Program-made: the position numbers and the translations under genes
Notes under the pieces: generated by a model
What the model saw: the letters and a program-made list of their open reading frames with translations, nothing else
Databases searched by the model: none
What the model was told of the DNA's origin: nothing
NCBI RefSeq assembly: GCF_000715075.1
Contig: NC_134103.1
Coordinates: 53,684,730 to 53,748,729, forward strand
Direction: 5' to 3'
DNA: 64,000 bases
Origin: Nicotiana tabacum
Taxonomy: Eukaryota > Streptophyta > Magnoliopsida > Solanales > Solanaceae
In this document: positions 1 through 10,494 of the stretch, one piece after another
Layout of the letters: every line of letters begins with the position of its first letter
How positions within the stretch are numbered: the stretch's first letter is position 1

Positions 1-3000
1 GGTCACAGGCATAACAACACAATCCGCCCGGTGTGGTCACATGCATCCAGTCCAAATCATATCACATAGAAGCAAATATACATGTATATGATGGATGAAT
101 AACATATCTTATTATCCTGGACTGGTATAATTGGCATGCTAATGTGTAGGCATGTGTATAGTGTGCTATCATGTATCAATTAACAATTTCATCATAGAAA
201 TAATAGTTATCAAGTTCATTTAGGGAATTAGCTTCTATGTAACCTCAAACATGGATCAAGTAGTTCACAACAAAGTTACAAATATTAGAAACATCACAGC
301 TTAAAGCTTAACAGATAATTCAAGGCATATCATAGCCTAAACACTACCTCGAGCATGGATAAATAACCCGGTGCTCACACATGTGCTCAAACCCCACACA
401 TGTGTGCTCCCATAGCATGTAGCTATCACAAATAATTCAGGCAACTAATGCCTCAACCATGTTTAGGTAAGATACTTAACTCAAGCGAGCCAAATCACTC
501 CTCTAACAAGCCCTTCCTGCGGGTATCGATCTCTGGACGACTCGAATCTAGCAAAAATAACGCAATAGCATCAATAAAAGTCATAGGAAGTGATTCCAAA
601 AGATAAAGCTAATATCTTTAACTCAATTCAAAAAGTCAACACAAAATGCCACCCCCAGACCCGCACCTCGGAACCTGAAAAAATTTATATATTTCACATA
701 TCCATTCAATTACGAGTCCAACCATAGAAATATCATCCAATTCCAACCACAAATCGACCCTTAAAACCTCAGATCTCACTCTCTAATAACATAGTCTAAA
801 AATCCCCAAATTACATTTTAGATTCATGAAAATTGGGCGTAATAATCAATGGATAATTAACATCTAATACCAAAATCGAATAACAGTATAACAATATAAT
901 CCGCCCGGTGTGGTCATAGGCATAACAACACAATCTGCCCCGTGTGGGAACATGCATAACAAAACAATCCGCCCGGCGTGATCAAAGGCATAACAACAAA
1001 ATCCGCCTAGCGTGGTCACATGCATAACAACACAATCCGTCCGGTGTGGTCACACGCAAAACAACACAATCCGTCTGGCGTGGTCACAAGCATCCAGTCT
1101 AAATCATATCACACAGAAGCAAATATACAAGTATACATGCATATGATGGATGAATAACATATCATATGCTCCTGGACTGGTATAAAGGACATGCTAAAGT
1201 GTAGTCTTGTGTAAAGTGTGCTATCATGGCTCATTAAGCAATTTTGTCATAGAAATAGAAGTTATCAAGTTCATTCAAGGAATTAGCCTCTATGTAACCT
1301 CAAACATGGATCAAGTAGTTAACAACAAGGTTACAGATATGAGAAGCATCAAAGCTTAAAGCTTAACAGTTAATTAAAGGCATATCATAGCCTAACACTA
1401 CCACAAGCATTGATAAATAACCCGGTGCTCACATATGGGCTCAAACCCCACAAATGTGTGCACCCATAGCACAAAGCAATCACAAATAATTCAGGCAAAT
1501 AGTTCCTCAACCAAGTTTAGGTAAGATACTTACCTCAAGCAAGCCAAATCACTCCTCTAACAAGCCCTTACCGCGCGTATCGATCTTTTGACATCTCTAA
1601 TCTAGCAAAAATAACGAAATACCACCAATAAAAGTCATATGAAGTGGTTCCAAAAGATAAAGATAAGAACTTTAACTCAATTCAAAATGTCAACCCAAAA
1701 TGACAACCCCGGGCCGATACCTCAGAATCCGACAAATTGCATAAATTTGTACACCCATTCAATTACGAGTCCAACTATACCAATATCATCTAATTCCAAC
1801 AAAAAATCGACCCTCAAACCCTCAAATCACACTGTCCAATAACATAGTCAAAAAATCCCCAAATTCCATCTTAGAATCATGAAACTTAGGAGTAATAATC
1901 AATGGGTAGTTAATATCTAATACCAAAATAGAAAAACAGTATAACAAGGCAATATGTCCGGCGTGGTCTCAGGCATAACAACAAAATCTACCCCGCGTAG
2001 TCACATGCATCACAATACTTTCCGCCCGGCGTGGTCACATGCATAACAACACAATTCGCCCGGTGTGTTCACAAGCTTAACAACACAATCCGTCTGGCGT
2101 GGTCACAAGCATCCAGTCTAAATCATATCACACAGAAGCAAATATACAAGTATACATGCATATGATGGATGAATAACATATCATATGCTCCTGGACTGGT
2201 ATAAAGGACATGCTAAAGTGTAGTCTTGTGTAAAGTGTGCTATCATGGCTCATTAAGCAATTTTGTCATAGAAATAGAAGTTATCAAGTTCATTCAAGGA
2301 TTAGCCTCTATGTAACCTCAAACATAAATCAAGTAGTTCACACAAGGTTACAAATATGAGAAGCATCAAAGCTTAAAGCTTAACATTGAATTCAAGGCAT
2401 ATCATAGCCTGAACACTACCCCAAGCATTGATAAATAACCCGGTGCTCACACATGGGCTCAAACCCCACAAATGTACGCACCCATAGCACAAAGCTATCA
2501 CAAATAATTCAGGCAAATAGTTCCTCAACCAAGTTTAGGTAAGACACTTACCTCAAGCATGCGAAATCACTCCTCTAACAAGCCCTTCTCGCGTGTATCG
2601 ATCTTTTGACATCACTAATCTCGCAAAAATAACGAAATACCACCAATAAAAGTCATATGAAGTGGTTCCAAAAGATAAAGCTAAGAACTTTAACTCAATT
2701 CAAAAAGTCAACCCAAAATGTTAACCCCGTGCCGACACCTCGGAACCCGACAAATTTAATAAATTTGGACACTCATTAAATTACGAGTCCAACTACACCA
2801 ATATCATTTAATTCCAATAACAAATCGACCCTCTAAGCCTCAAATCACACTCTCCAATAACATAGTCAAAAATCCCCAAATTCCATCTTAGATTCATGAA
2901 ACTTAGGAGTAATAATCAATGGGTAGTTAATATCTAATACCAAAATAGAAAAATAGTATAACAGTGCAATATGTCCGGCGTGGTCTCAGGCATAACAACA

Positions 3001-6000
3001 AAATCTACCCCGCGTAGCCACATGCATCACAATACTATCCGCCTAGCGTGGTCACATGCATAACAACACAATCCGTCCGGTGTGGTCACACGCAAAACAA
3101 CACAATCCGTCTGGCGTGGTCACAAGCATCCTATCTAAATCATTTCACACAGAAGCAAATATACAAGTATACATGCATATGATGGATGAATAACATATCA
3201 TATGCTCCTGGACTGGTATGAAGGACATGCTAAAGTGTAGTCTTGTGTAAAGTGTGCTATCATGGCTCATTAAGCAATTTTGTCATAGAAATAGAAGTTA
3301 TCAAGTTCATTCAAGGATTAGCCTCTATGTAACCTCAAACATGGATCAAGTAGTTCACAACAAGGTTACAAATATGAGAAGCATCAAAGGTTAAAGCTTA
3401 ACATTCAATTCAAGGCATATCATAGCCAGAACACTACCCCAAGCAATGTTAAATAACACGGTGCTCACACATGGGCTCAAACCCCACAAATGTGCGCACC
3501 CATTGTACAAAGCAATCACAAATAATTCAAGCAAATAGTTCCTCAACCAAGTTTAGGTAAGATAGTTACCTCAAGCAAGCCAAATCACTCCTCTAACAAG
3601 CCCTTCCCGCGCGTATCGATCTTTTGATGGCTCTAATCTAGAAACAATAACGAAATACCACAAATAAAAGTCATATGAAGTGGTTCCAAAAGATAAAGCT
3701 AAGATCTTTAACTCAATTCAAAAAGTCAACCCAAAACGTCAACCCCGGGCCGACACCTCGGAACCCGACAAATTGAATAAATTTGGACACTTATTCAGTT
3801 ACGAGTCCAACTATACAAATATCATTTAATTCCAATAACACACCGACCCTCAAACTCTCAAATCTCACTCTTCAATAACATAGTCCAAAATTTCCCAAAT
3901 TCCATCTTAGATTCATGAAACTTAGGAGTAATAATCAATGGGTAGTTAATATCTAATACCAAAATAGAAAAATAGTATAACAGTGCAATATGTCCGGCGT
4001 GGTCTCAGGCATAACAACAAAATCTACCCCGCGTAGCCACATGCATCACAATACTATCCGCCTAGCGTGGTCACATGCATAACAACACAATCCGTCCGGT
4101 GTGGTCACACGCAAAACAACACAATCCGTCTGGCGTGGTCACAAGCATCCAGTCTAAATCATATCACACAGAAGCAAATATACAAGTATACATGCATATG
4201 ATGGATGAATAACATATCATATGCTCCTGGACTGGTATAAAGGACATGCTAAAGTGTAGTCTTGTGTAAAGTGTGCTATCATGGCTCATTAAGCAATTTT
4301 GTCATAGAAATAGAAGTTATCAAGTTCATTCAAGGATTAGCCTCTATGTAACCTCAAACATGGATCAAGTAGTTCACAACAAGGTTACAAATATGAGAAG
4401 CATGCAGGGTTAAAGCTTAACATTCAATTCAAGGCATATCATAGCCTGAACACTATCCCAAGCATTGATAAATAACACGGTGTTCACACATGGGCTCAAA
4501 CCCCAAAAATGTGCACACCCATTGTACAAAGCAATCACAAATAATTCAAGCAAATAGTTCCTCAACCAAGTTTAGGTAAGATAGTTACCTCAAGCAAGCC
4601 AAATCACTCCTCTAACAAGCCCTTCCCGCACGTATCGATCTTTTGATGGCTCTAATCTAGAAAAAATAACGAAATACCACAAATAAAAGTCATATGAAGT
4701 GGTTCCAAAAGATAAAGCTAAGATCTTTAGCTCAATTCAAAAAGTCAACCCAAAACGTAAACCCCGGGCCGACACTTCGGAACCCGACAAATTGAATAAA
4801 TTTGGACACTTATTCAGTTACGAGTCCAACTATACAAATATCATTTAATTCCAATAACACACCGACCCTCAAACTCTCAAATCTCACTCTCCAATAACAT
4901 AGTCAAAATTCCCCAAATTCCATCTTAGATTCATGAAACTTAGGAGTAATAATCAATGGGTAGTTAATATCTAATACCAAAATAGAAAAATAGTATAACA
5001 GTGCAATATGTCCGGCGTGGTCTCAGGCATAACAACAAAATCTACCCCGCGTAGCCACATGCATCACAATACTATCCGCCTAGCGTGGTCACGTGCATAA
5101 CAACACAATCCGTCCGGTGTGGTCACACGCAAAACAACACAATCCGTCTGGCGTGGTCACAAGCATCCAGTCTAAATCATATCACACAGAAGCAAATATA
5201 CAAGTATACATGCATATGATGGATGAATAACATATCATATGCTCCTGGACTGGTATAAAGGACATGCTAAAGTGTAGTCTTGTGTAAAGTGTGCTATCAT
5301 GGCTCATTAAGCAATTTTGTCATAGAAATAGAAGTTATCAAGTTCATTCAAGGAATTAGCCTCTATGTAACCTCAAACATGGATCAAGTAGTTCACAACA
5401 AGGTTACAAATATGAGAAGCATCAAAGGTTAAAGCTTAACATTCAATACAAGGCATATCATAGCCTGAACACTACCCCAAGCATTGATAAATAACACGGT
5501 GCTCACACATGGGCTCAAACCCCACAAATGTGCGCACCCATTGTACAAAGCAATCACAAATAATTCAAGCAAATAGTTCCTCAACCAAGTTTAGGTAAGA
5601 TAGTTACCTCAAGCAAGCCAAATCACTCCTCTAACAAGCCCTTCCCGCGCGTATCGATCTTTTGATGGCTCTAATCTAGAAAAAATTACGAAATACCACA
5701 AATAAAAGTCATATGAAGTGGTTCCAAAAGATAAAGCTAAGATCTTTAACTCAATTCAAAAAGTCAACCCAAAACGTCAACCCCGGGCCGACGCCTCGGA
5801 ACCCGACAAATTGAATAAATTTGGACACTTATTCAGTTACGAGTCCAACTATACAAATATCATTTAATTCCAATAACACACCGACCCTCAAACTCTCAAA
5901 TCTCACTCTCCAATAACATAGTCCAAAATTCCCCAAATTCCATCTTAGATTCATGAAACTTAGGAGTAATAATCAATGGGTAGTTAATATCTAATACCAA

Positions 6001-6230
6001 AATAGAAAAACAGTATAACGGTGCAATCCACCCGGTGTGGTCTCAGGCATAACAACACATTCTACCCCGCGTAGTCACATGCATAACAATACTATCCGCC
6101 CGGCGTGGTCACATGCATAACAACATAATCCGCCCGGTGTGTTCACAGGCATAACAACACAATCCGGCTGGCGTGGTCACAAGCATCCAGTCTAAATCTT
6201 ATCACACAGAAGCAAATATACAAGTATACA
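1..6230 (+). repeat. Tandem satellite array, left part (period about 1.02 kb)
   Basis: About six consecutive units. The landmark GATGGATGAATAACAT falls near 90, 1145, 2164, 3181, 4200 and 5218, giving steps of 1017-1055 bp. Each unit has (a) a block of 4-5 degenerate copies of a roughly 34-bp subrepeat with the core CCGCCCGGCGTGGTCACA, (b) a segment ending in GGCTCAAACCCCACA, (c) a short palindrome-like GGTAAGATACTTACC, and (d) a segment with CGACCCTCAAA and ATCCCCAAATT. No credible protein-coding frame exists; short open frames here are incidental. Units around 3180-6230 are almost identical to each other, indicating recent homogenisation. The unit resembles the interior of an F/G/H/I-type LTR read in antisense (compare about 52920-53280), so I infer an LTR-derived satellite. 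The array runs off the left edge. Confidence 0.92.
6226..6230. other. Target-site duplication, left copy (element A)
   Basis: ATACA lies immediately before the left LTR and again immediately after the right LTR (16541-16545). The uninterrupted site in other satellite units reads AAGTATACATGCATATG, so removing the element and one copy restores a normal unit. Confidence 0.95.
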
Positions 6231-8757
6231 TGTCACGCCCCGAACCTAGGAGCGAGACAAGCACCCCGTGCCTCACCTAACCTGGCGTACCAAATTGCGA
6301 CTAAGGGACTCTGAACACATAATGTCATACTTTGGCCATGGGGCCACCTTGCAAGACAATTTGCGAAGCAAAATATAAAACTGAATGGAAACTAGCACTA
6401 ACTAAATATCAATATAAAGCTAGGCCGACAAGGCCGTCATAGCTACTACAGCTGACAAACCACCAATTTATACAAACCCAACATACTGCACTAACCAACA
6501 GGATATGCCTACAAGCCTCTACTGATAGATGTACTGTGATCGGAACAGGGCCCCGACCTACCCATAACATATATACAGATATACATAAGATGTACACAAA
6601 ACTCTAGTCCTGGCAACTCCGAAAGACGTGGAGCTTACCGATCAGGCGGAACTCGGAAAACACCTACTGAGGAGGTCTACCCGTCTGTCTGTCTGAACCT
6701 GCACGCATGAAATGCAGCGCCCCCAAAAAGGGACGTCAGTACGAAATAATGTACCGAGTATGTAAGGCAATAAAATAACTGAAATCTGAAACTGAACTGA
6801 TAATATGATAACTGAAATTAACTGGGAGTCAAAGATGATCTGGAGATATACTTACCTGCTGATACTGACTCAACTCCTTCAATATAGTAAGTAAAATAAT
6901 TGTACGGCCTTATAAGGCTCGGTATATATAACTGCTCTGCCATAGTAGGCTCGCTTATAGGCGCTCGGCCATACTAGGCTATGTATCTCGACCATGCTGG
7001 GCTCGCTCATAGGCGCTCGGCCATAGTAGGCTCGGTATATAACTTTCCATCTGATCAGAGGTTGCCCAATAGGGGCCTGCCCATCGATTATAGCTCGATG
7101 GTAATGAAAATACTGTAATACTGTATATATAGGCTTGCTGCTCTCTTGACTGGAAGAAGACAATACTAAAATTGAATATAGAGTCTCGATAAGGAATAAT
7201 ATTGTAACTTATGAGACTAGAATAGTGTGAATAAATTCATGAATATGAACTTCTCTTTTTGTCTCATTACTAACACATGTAGCTACGAGATCATGCCAAA
7301 ATGAAGGAAGGCTTAGCCTTAACATACCTTATCACAATCTTTTCAATCACCAAGTTGAACTCACCTCTTCGCACCTTAATCTACAAGAATGATAATAATA
7401 CTATCGTTAAGTTACGAAAGGTACAACTATCGCACAACGAACGACAAACCTATTTTGTATTAAAACGGGCAGCATCTCCCCTATAATATGCCCTTCCTCC
7501 AACTTCAAGATAACACCAACAATACAAGGACAGAACAATAACAACATATATACATCATTTTCCAGCCCTATATACACCATCAAATACTACAAAACAGCCC
7601 AACACACCCCAATCTCTTCGTACACAAAACGACCACCGTAGTAGTGTCAAACGACCCGCAAATGTTATGACGAACGACCAGCCAACCACCATACATTTAT
7701 ATGGTGTTTATAAACCCCCTTCCTCCTCCAAAACTCCACAAAATAGTAATAAAACACGCAGCCCAACAGCAACACAAAACAGTCCACAAAACAGTCCGCT
7801 ACAAGTGAATAACTCGAACTCACGGCTTCCGATCACCATCCCGTGAGTTCTTACAAGTATAGAACGACTTACCATGAATTTACAGAAGAAAAAATGGATG
7901 AAAGAGAGCAGTAAACTCACCTTATTTGTTGGATAACTCAGCTCCTATCTTGGTTCTTCAAACTCTAAGTTTTACCTCCAATTGGAACTTGAAAGGGAGA
8001 GAAAATCAATTAGGGTTTGTGGGAAATTTTTGGGAGGATTCTTTGCAGAGCTTATGTCTGGTTATTATGCTCTATTTTAAGTCTAATATATGAAGAAAAT
8101 AGGCCCTTAAAAGGCCTCTTTGGACGACCCGAAATGGCCCATTTTTGGGCTTTCATTTAAGCAAGTAGGTGACACACCTACTTGTCACCTAGCAGCTTGC
8201 GCAGTATCGCAAAAATGCACATATCTCTCTACTCCGATGTCGTATTGACAAATGGTTTAATGCGTTGGAAAATAGACTCATAGATCTTTAATTTTATGTG
8301 TGGAACACACCATAACTCTAAGTATATTGGGAGAAAATTGCAGTTACATTTGACCCAAAGTTTCAGTAAAACTTATGAATGTAACTTGTGATGACTTTCA
8401 TCGACTTTTGTTCCACAACTCGCTTGACTTAAAAACATAACACACGGATGTAATATGACTAATATAAATCATAACATAATCTCTTTATCATGTTAATCAC
8501 CCTAGTCTCACCCCAAAGGTACATGTTATAACATTCCCAACTTGTCGACTTTCGATGAAACATTGTTTTATTTAATTGCTTTAGCTTCTGAACTGTCCAA
8601 CCCTCTTTGTACTTGTTGTTCATGATCTTCAATATTTGTAACCTCAGAGGTAATATGATTAACTTACTTTATATACTTTTAAATATTATCTCATTTTTTT
8701 GTCCTACATTAGTTTGCTTACGATGCATTTTTACATACGAAAATATAGGGTGTAACA
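6231..8757 (-). repeat. Element A 3' LTR
   Basis: A 2527-bp direct repeat of 14014-16540. On the minus strand it begins TGTTACACCC and ends GGGGCGTGACA, the usual TG...CA termini. At 6930-7040 it contains repeated words of the type GGCTCGCTYATAGGCGCTCGGCC. On the minus strand a TATATATA-type box lies near 7120-7137 and a consensus splice donor (CAG|GTAAGT) near 6852-6860. Short open frames of 60-94 codons recur in both LTRs and resemble no known protein. Confidence 0.96.
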
Positions 8758-8773
8758 TCACTCCCCCCTTGGG
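8758..8773 (-). promoter_or_regulatory. Element A polypurine tract
   Basis: On the minus strand the bases just before the 3' LTR read AAGGGGGGAGTGA, a purine run that would prime plus-strand DNA synthesis. An inverted repeat CATTCG-N4-CGAATG lies just upstream in element orientation (8776-8791) and recurs beside the tract in most elements of this window. Confidence 0.85.
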
Positions 8774-8988
8774 AACATTCGTCCTCGAATGTTTACTCTT
8801 CGAGACTTTGGAAACTTTTTCCAGAGTATCCTTCGTACACTAGGTTAAAACCAACCTGCACGTAGCCAGAAACATACTATGCATGCCACACATGGCCAAT
8901 CTTTATAAATAGCAGCAATTCGCCTCACCGACCGTAAATCATAAATATTGAAATTGAAAAATAAAAGCTTGCCTGATGACCTGCTAGC

Positions 8989-10491
8989 CTACATAGAGCT
9001 ATGTTGTAGCGTCCCATCTCGAACCATATCTTCATTTTGAAATAGGTGGGGGTATTTAGACTTCATTTCTTCCTCCGATTCCCATGTCATCTCTTCTACA
9101 TTCCTGCTCCTCCATAAAATCTTTACGGAAGCTACCTCCTTATTTCGTAGATTGCGGATTTGTCGGTCTAGGATGGCAACTGGAATTTCCTCGTATGACA
9201 AGTCCTCTGTAATCTGTACATCATCCGTGGGCACCACTCGGGTAGGATCACCAATGCACTTCCGTAGCATAGATACGTGAAAAACCGGATGGACAGACTC
9301 CAATTCTGAGGGCAACTCTAACTCATAAGCTAGTTGGCCCACTCTCCGAATGATCCTATAAGGCCCAATATACCGTGGGCTAAGCTTTCCTTTCTTGCCA
9401 AACCTCATCACGCCCTTCATAGGTGATACCTTTAAGAATACCCAGTCATTAATCCTGAACTCTAAGTCTCGTCGCCGCACGTCAAAATATGACTTCTGAC
9501 GACTCTGAGCTGTCAACAGTCGCTCCCGGATAACCTTTACTTTCTCTACGGCCTGCTGAACCAGGTCTGGCCCATGTAACCCAGATTCTCCAACATCAAA
9601 CCACCCTATAGGAGATCTGCACTTACGCCCATACAAAGCCTCGTACGGAGCCATCTGGATACTGGAGTGGTAACTGTTATTATATGCAAACTCGATAAGA
9701 GGTAGATGTTCATCCCAACTTCTTTTAAAATCCAACACACATACTCGTAACATATCCTCGAGCGTCTGAATTGTGCGCTCGGCTTGTCCATCAGTCTGTG
9801 GATGAAAAGCTGTGCTGAGATTCACCTGAGTCCCTAGACCTCTCTGAAATGACCTCCAAAAATGTGCTGTAAACTGAGCCCCACGGTCAGATATAATAGA
9901 AACTGGTACTCCGTGTAGCCGCACTATCTCCTTAATATATAACTTTGCATAATCTTCTGCTGTATATGTAGATCTGACCGGTAGGAAGTGAGCTGATTTC
10001 GTGAGCCTATCGACTATCACCCATATGGAATCGAACTTACGATTAGAACGAGGTAAACCCATGATAAAGTCCATGTTTATCGCCTCCCATTTCCATGTCG
10101 GGATCTCTATAGTCTGCATTAGCCCTCCGGGCTTCTGGTGTTCTACCTTCACTTGCTGGCAACTAGTACATTGGGCGACAAACTCAGCAATGTTCTTCTT
10201 CATATCATTCCACCAGTACATATCCTTAATGTCATGATACATCTTCGTCGATCCAGGGTGGATGGAATGCCATGAATAATGTGCCTCTGACATAATCCTG
10301 TCTCGTAGCCCTGCTACATCTGGAACACACAAACGACCCTTGTATCTGAGAACCCCATCTCCCTTGAGCTCTAACAATGGCTTCTTCTGCTGCGGAACTC
10401 GCTCTCTCAACTCGACCAACTCTGGGTCCTCGTACTGCCTTTCCTTGACTTCAGCTATGAGGGATGATTTTGCAGTGTTTTGGATTACAAC
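8989..10491 (-). CDS. pol: Element A integrase with C-terminal chromodomain (3' part of pol)
   Basis: Integrase joins the retroelement cDNA to host DNA in the nucleus. The first methionine of this frame is at 10419, but the frame is open up to the stop at 10492-10494, so it is read here as the continuation of the upstream pol. Counting from the methionine at 10419 (476 residues): an N-terminal HHCC zinc finger at about 47-87 (ending CTSC); the catalytic core with D117 (in NMDF), D178 (ISDRG) and E214, i.e. D,D-35-E; a GPY-type region (about 350-365, SPRYIGPYRI); and a chromodomain-like tail at about 408-462 containing ILWRSRNVEEMTWESEEE. That tail is typical of chromoviruses, where it is thought to guide insertion to heterochromatin. 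Apart from the single upstream stop no internal break is visible. Confidence 0.93.
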   Translation of the reverse strand, partial: VVIQNTAKSSLIAEVKERQYEDPELVELRERVPQQKKPLLELKGDGVLRYKGRLCVPDVAGLRDRIMSEAHYSWHSIHPGSTKMYHDIKDMYWWNDMKKNIAEFVAQCTSCQQVKVEHQKPGGLMQTIEIPTWKWEAINMDFIMGLPRSNRKFDSIWVIVDRLTKSAHFLPVRSTYTAEDYAKLYIKEIVRLHGVPVSIISDRGAQFTAHFWRSFQRGLGTQVNLSTAFHPQTDGQAERTIQTLEDMLRVCVLDFKRSWDEHLPLIEFAYNNSYHSSIQMAPYEALYGRKCRSPIGWFDVGESGLHGPDLVQQAVEKVKVIRERLLTAQSRQKSYFDVRRRDLEFRINDWVFLKVSPMKGVMRFGKKGKLSPRYIGPYRIIRRVGQLAYELELPSELESVHPVFHVSMLRKCIGDPTRVVPTDDVQITEDLSYEEIPVAILDRQIRNLRNKEVASVKILWRSRNVEEMTWESEEEMKSKYPHLFQNEDMVRDGTLQHSSM

Positions 10492-10494
10492 TCA
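10492..10494 (-). other. In-frame TGA splitting element A pol
   Basis: The 1030-codon frame ends in TGA (TCA on the plus strand), and the same frame then stays open into integrase without any shift. One base change in a Gly or Arg codon would explain it. It separates RNase H/connection from integrase. Programmed readthrough is possible but I see no evidence for it; a recent nonsense mutation is simpler. Confidence 0.85.

Noticed and set aside
1639..1842. Recurring 60-113-codon frames in the satellite with DKAKIFNSIQKVNPK-like peptides
   Set aside because: They recur because the DNA repeats; the frames are broken in many units and change register, which argues against selection.
6409..7163. 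Open frames of 62 and 94 codons conserved between 6409-7163 and 14192-14947
   Set aside because: They are conserved only because the two LTRs are near-identical; no protein similarity, and they lie across LTR regulatory sequence.
7708..7920. A 70-codon minus-strand frame with a hydrophobic start, repeated at 15491-15703
   Set aside because: LTR repeat copy; could look like a membrane peptide but no start context or conservation beyond LTR identity.
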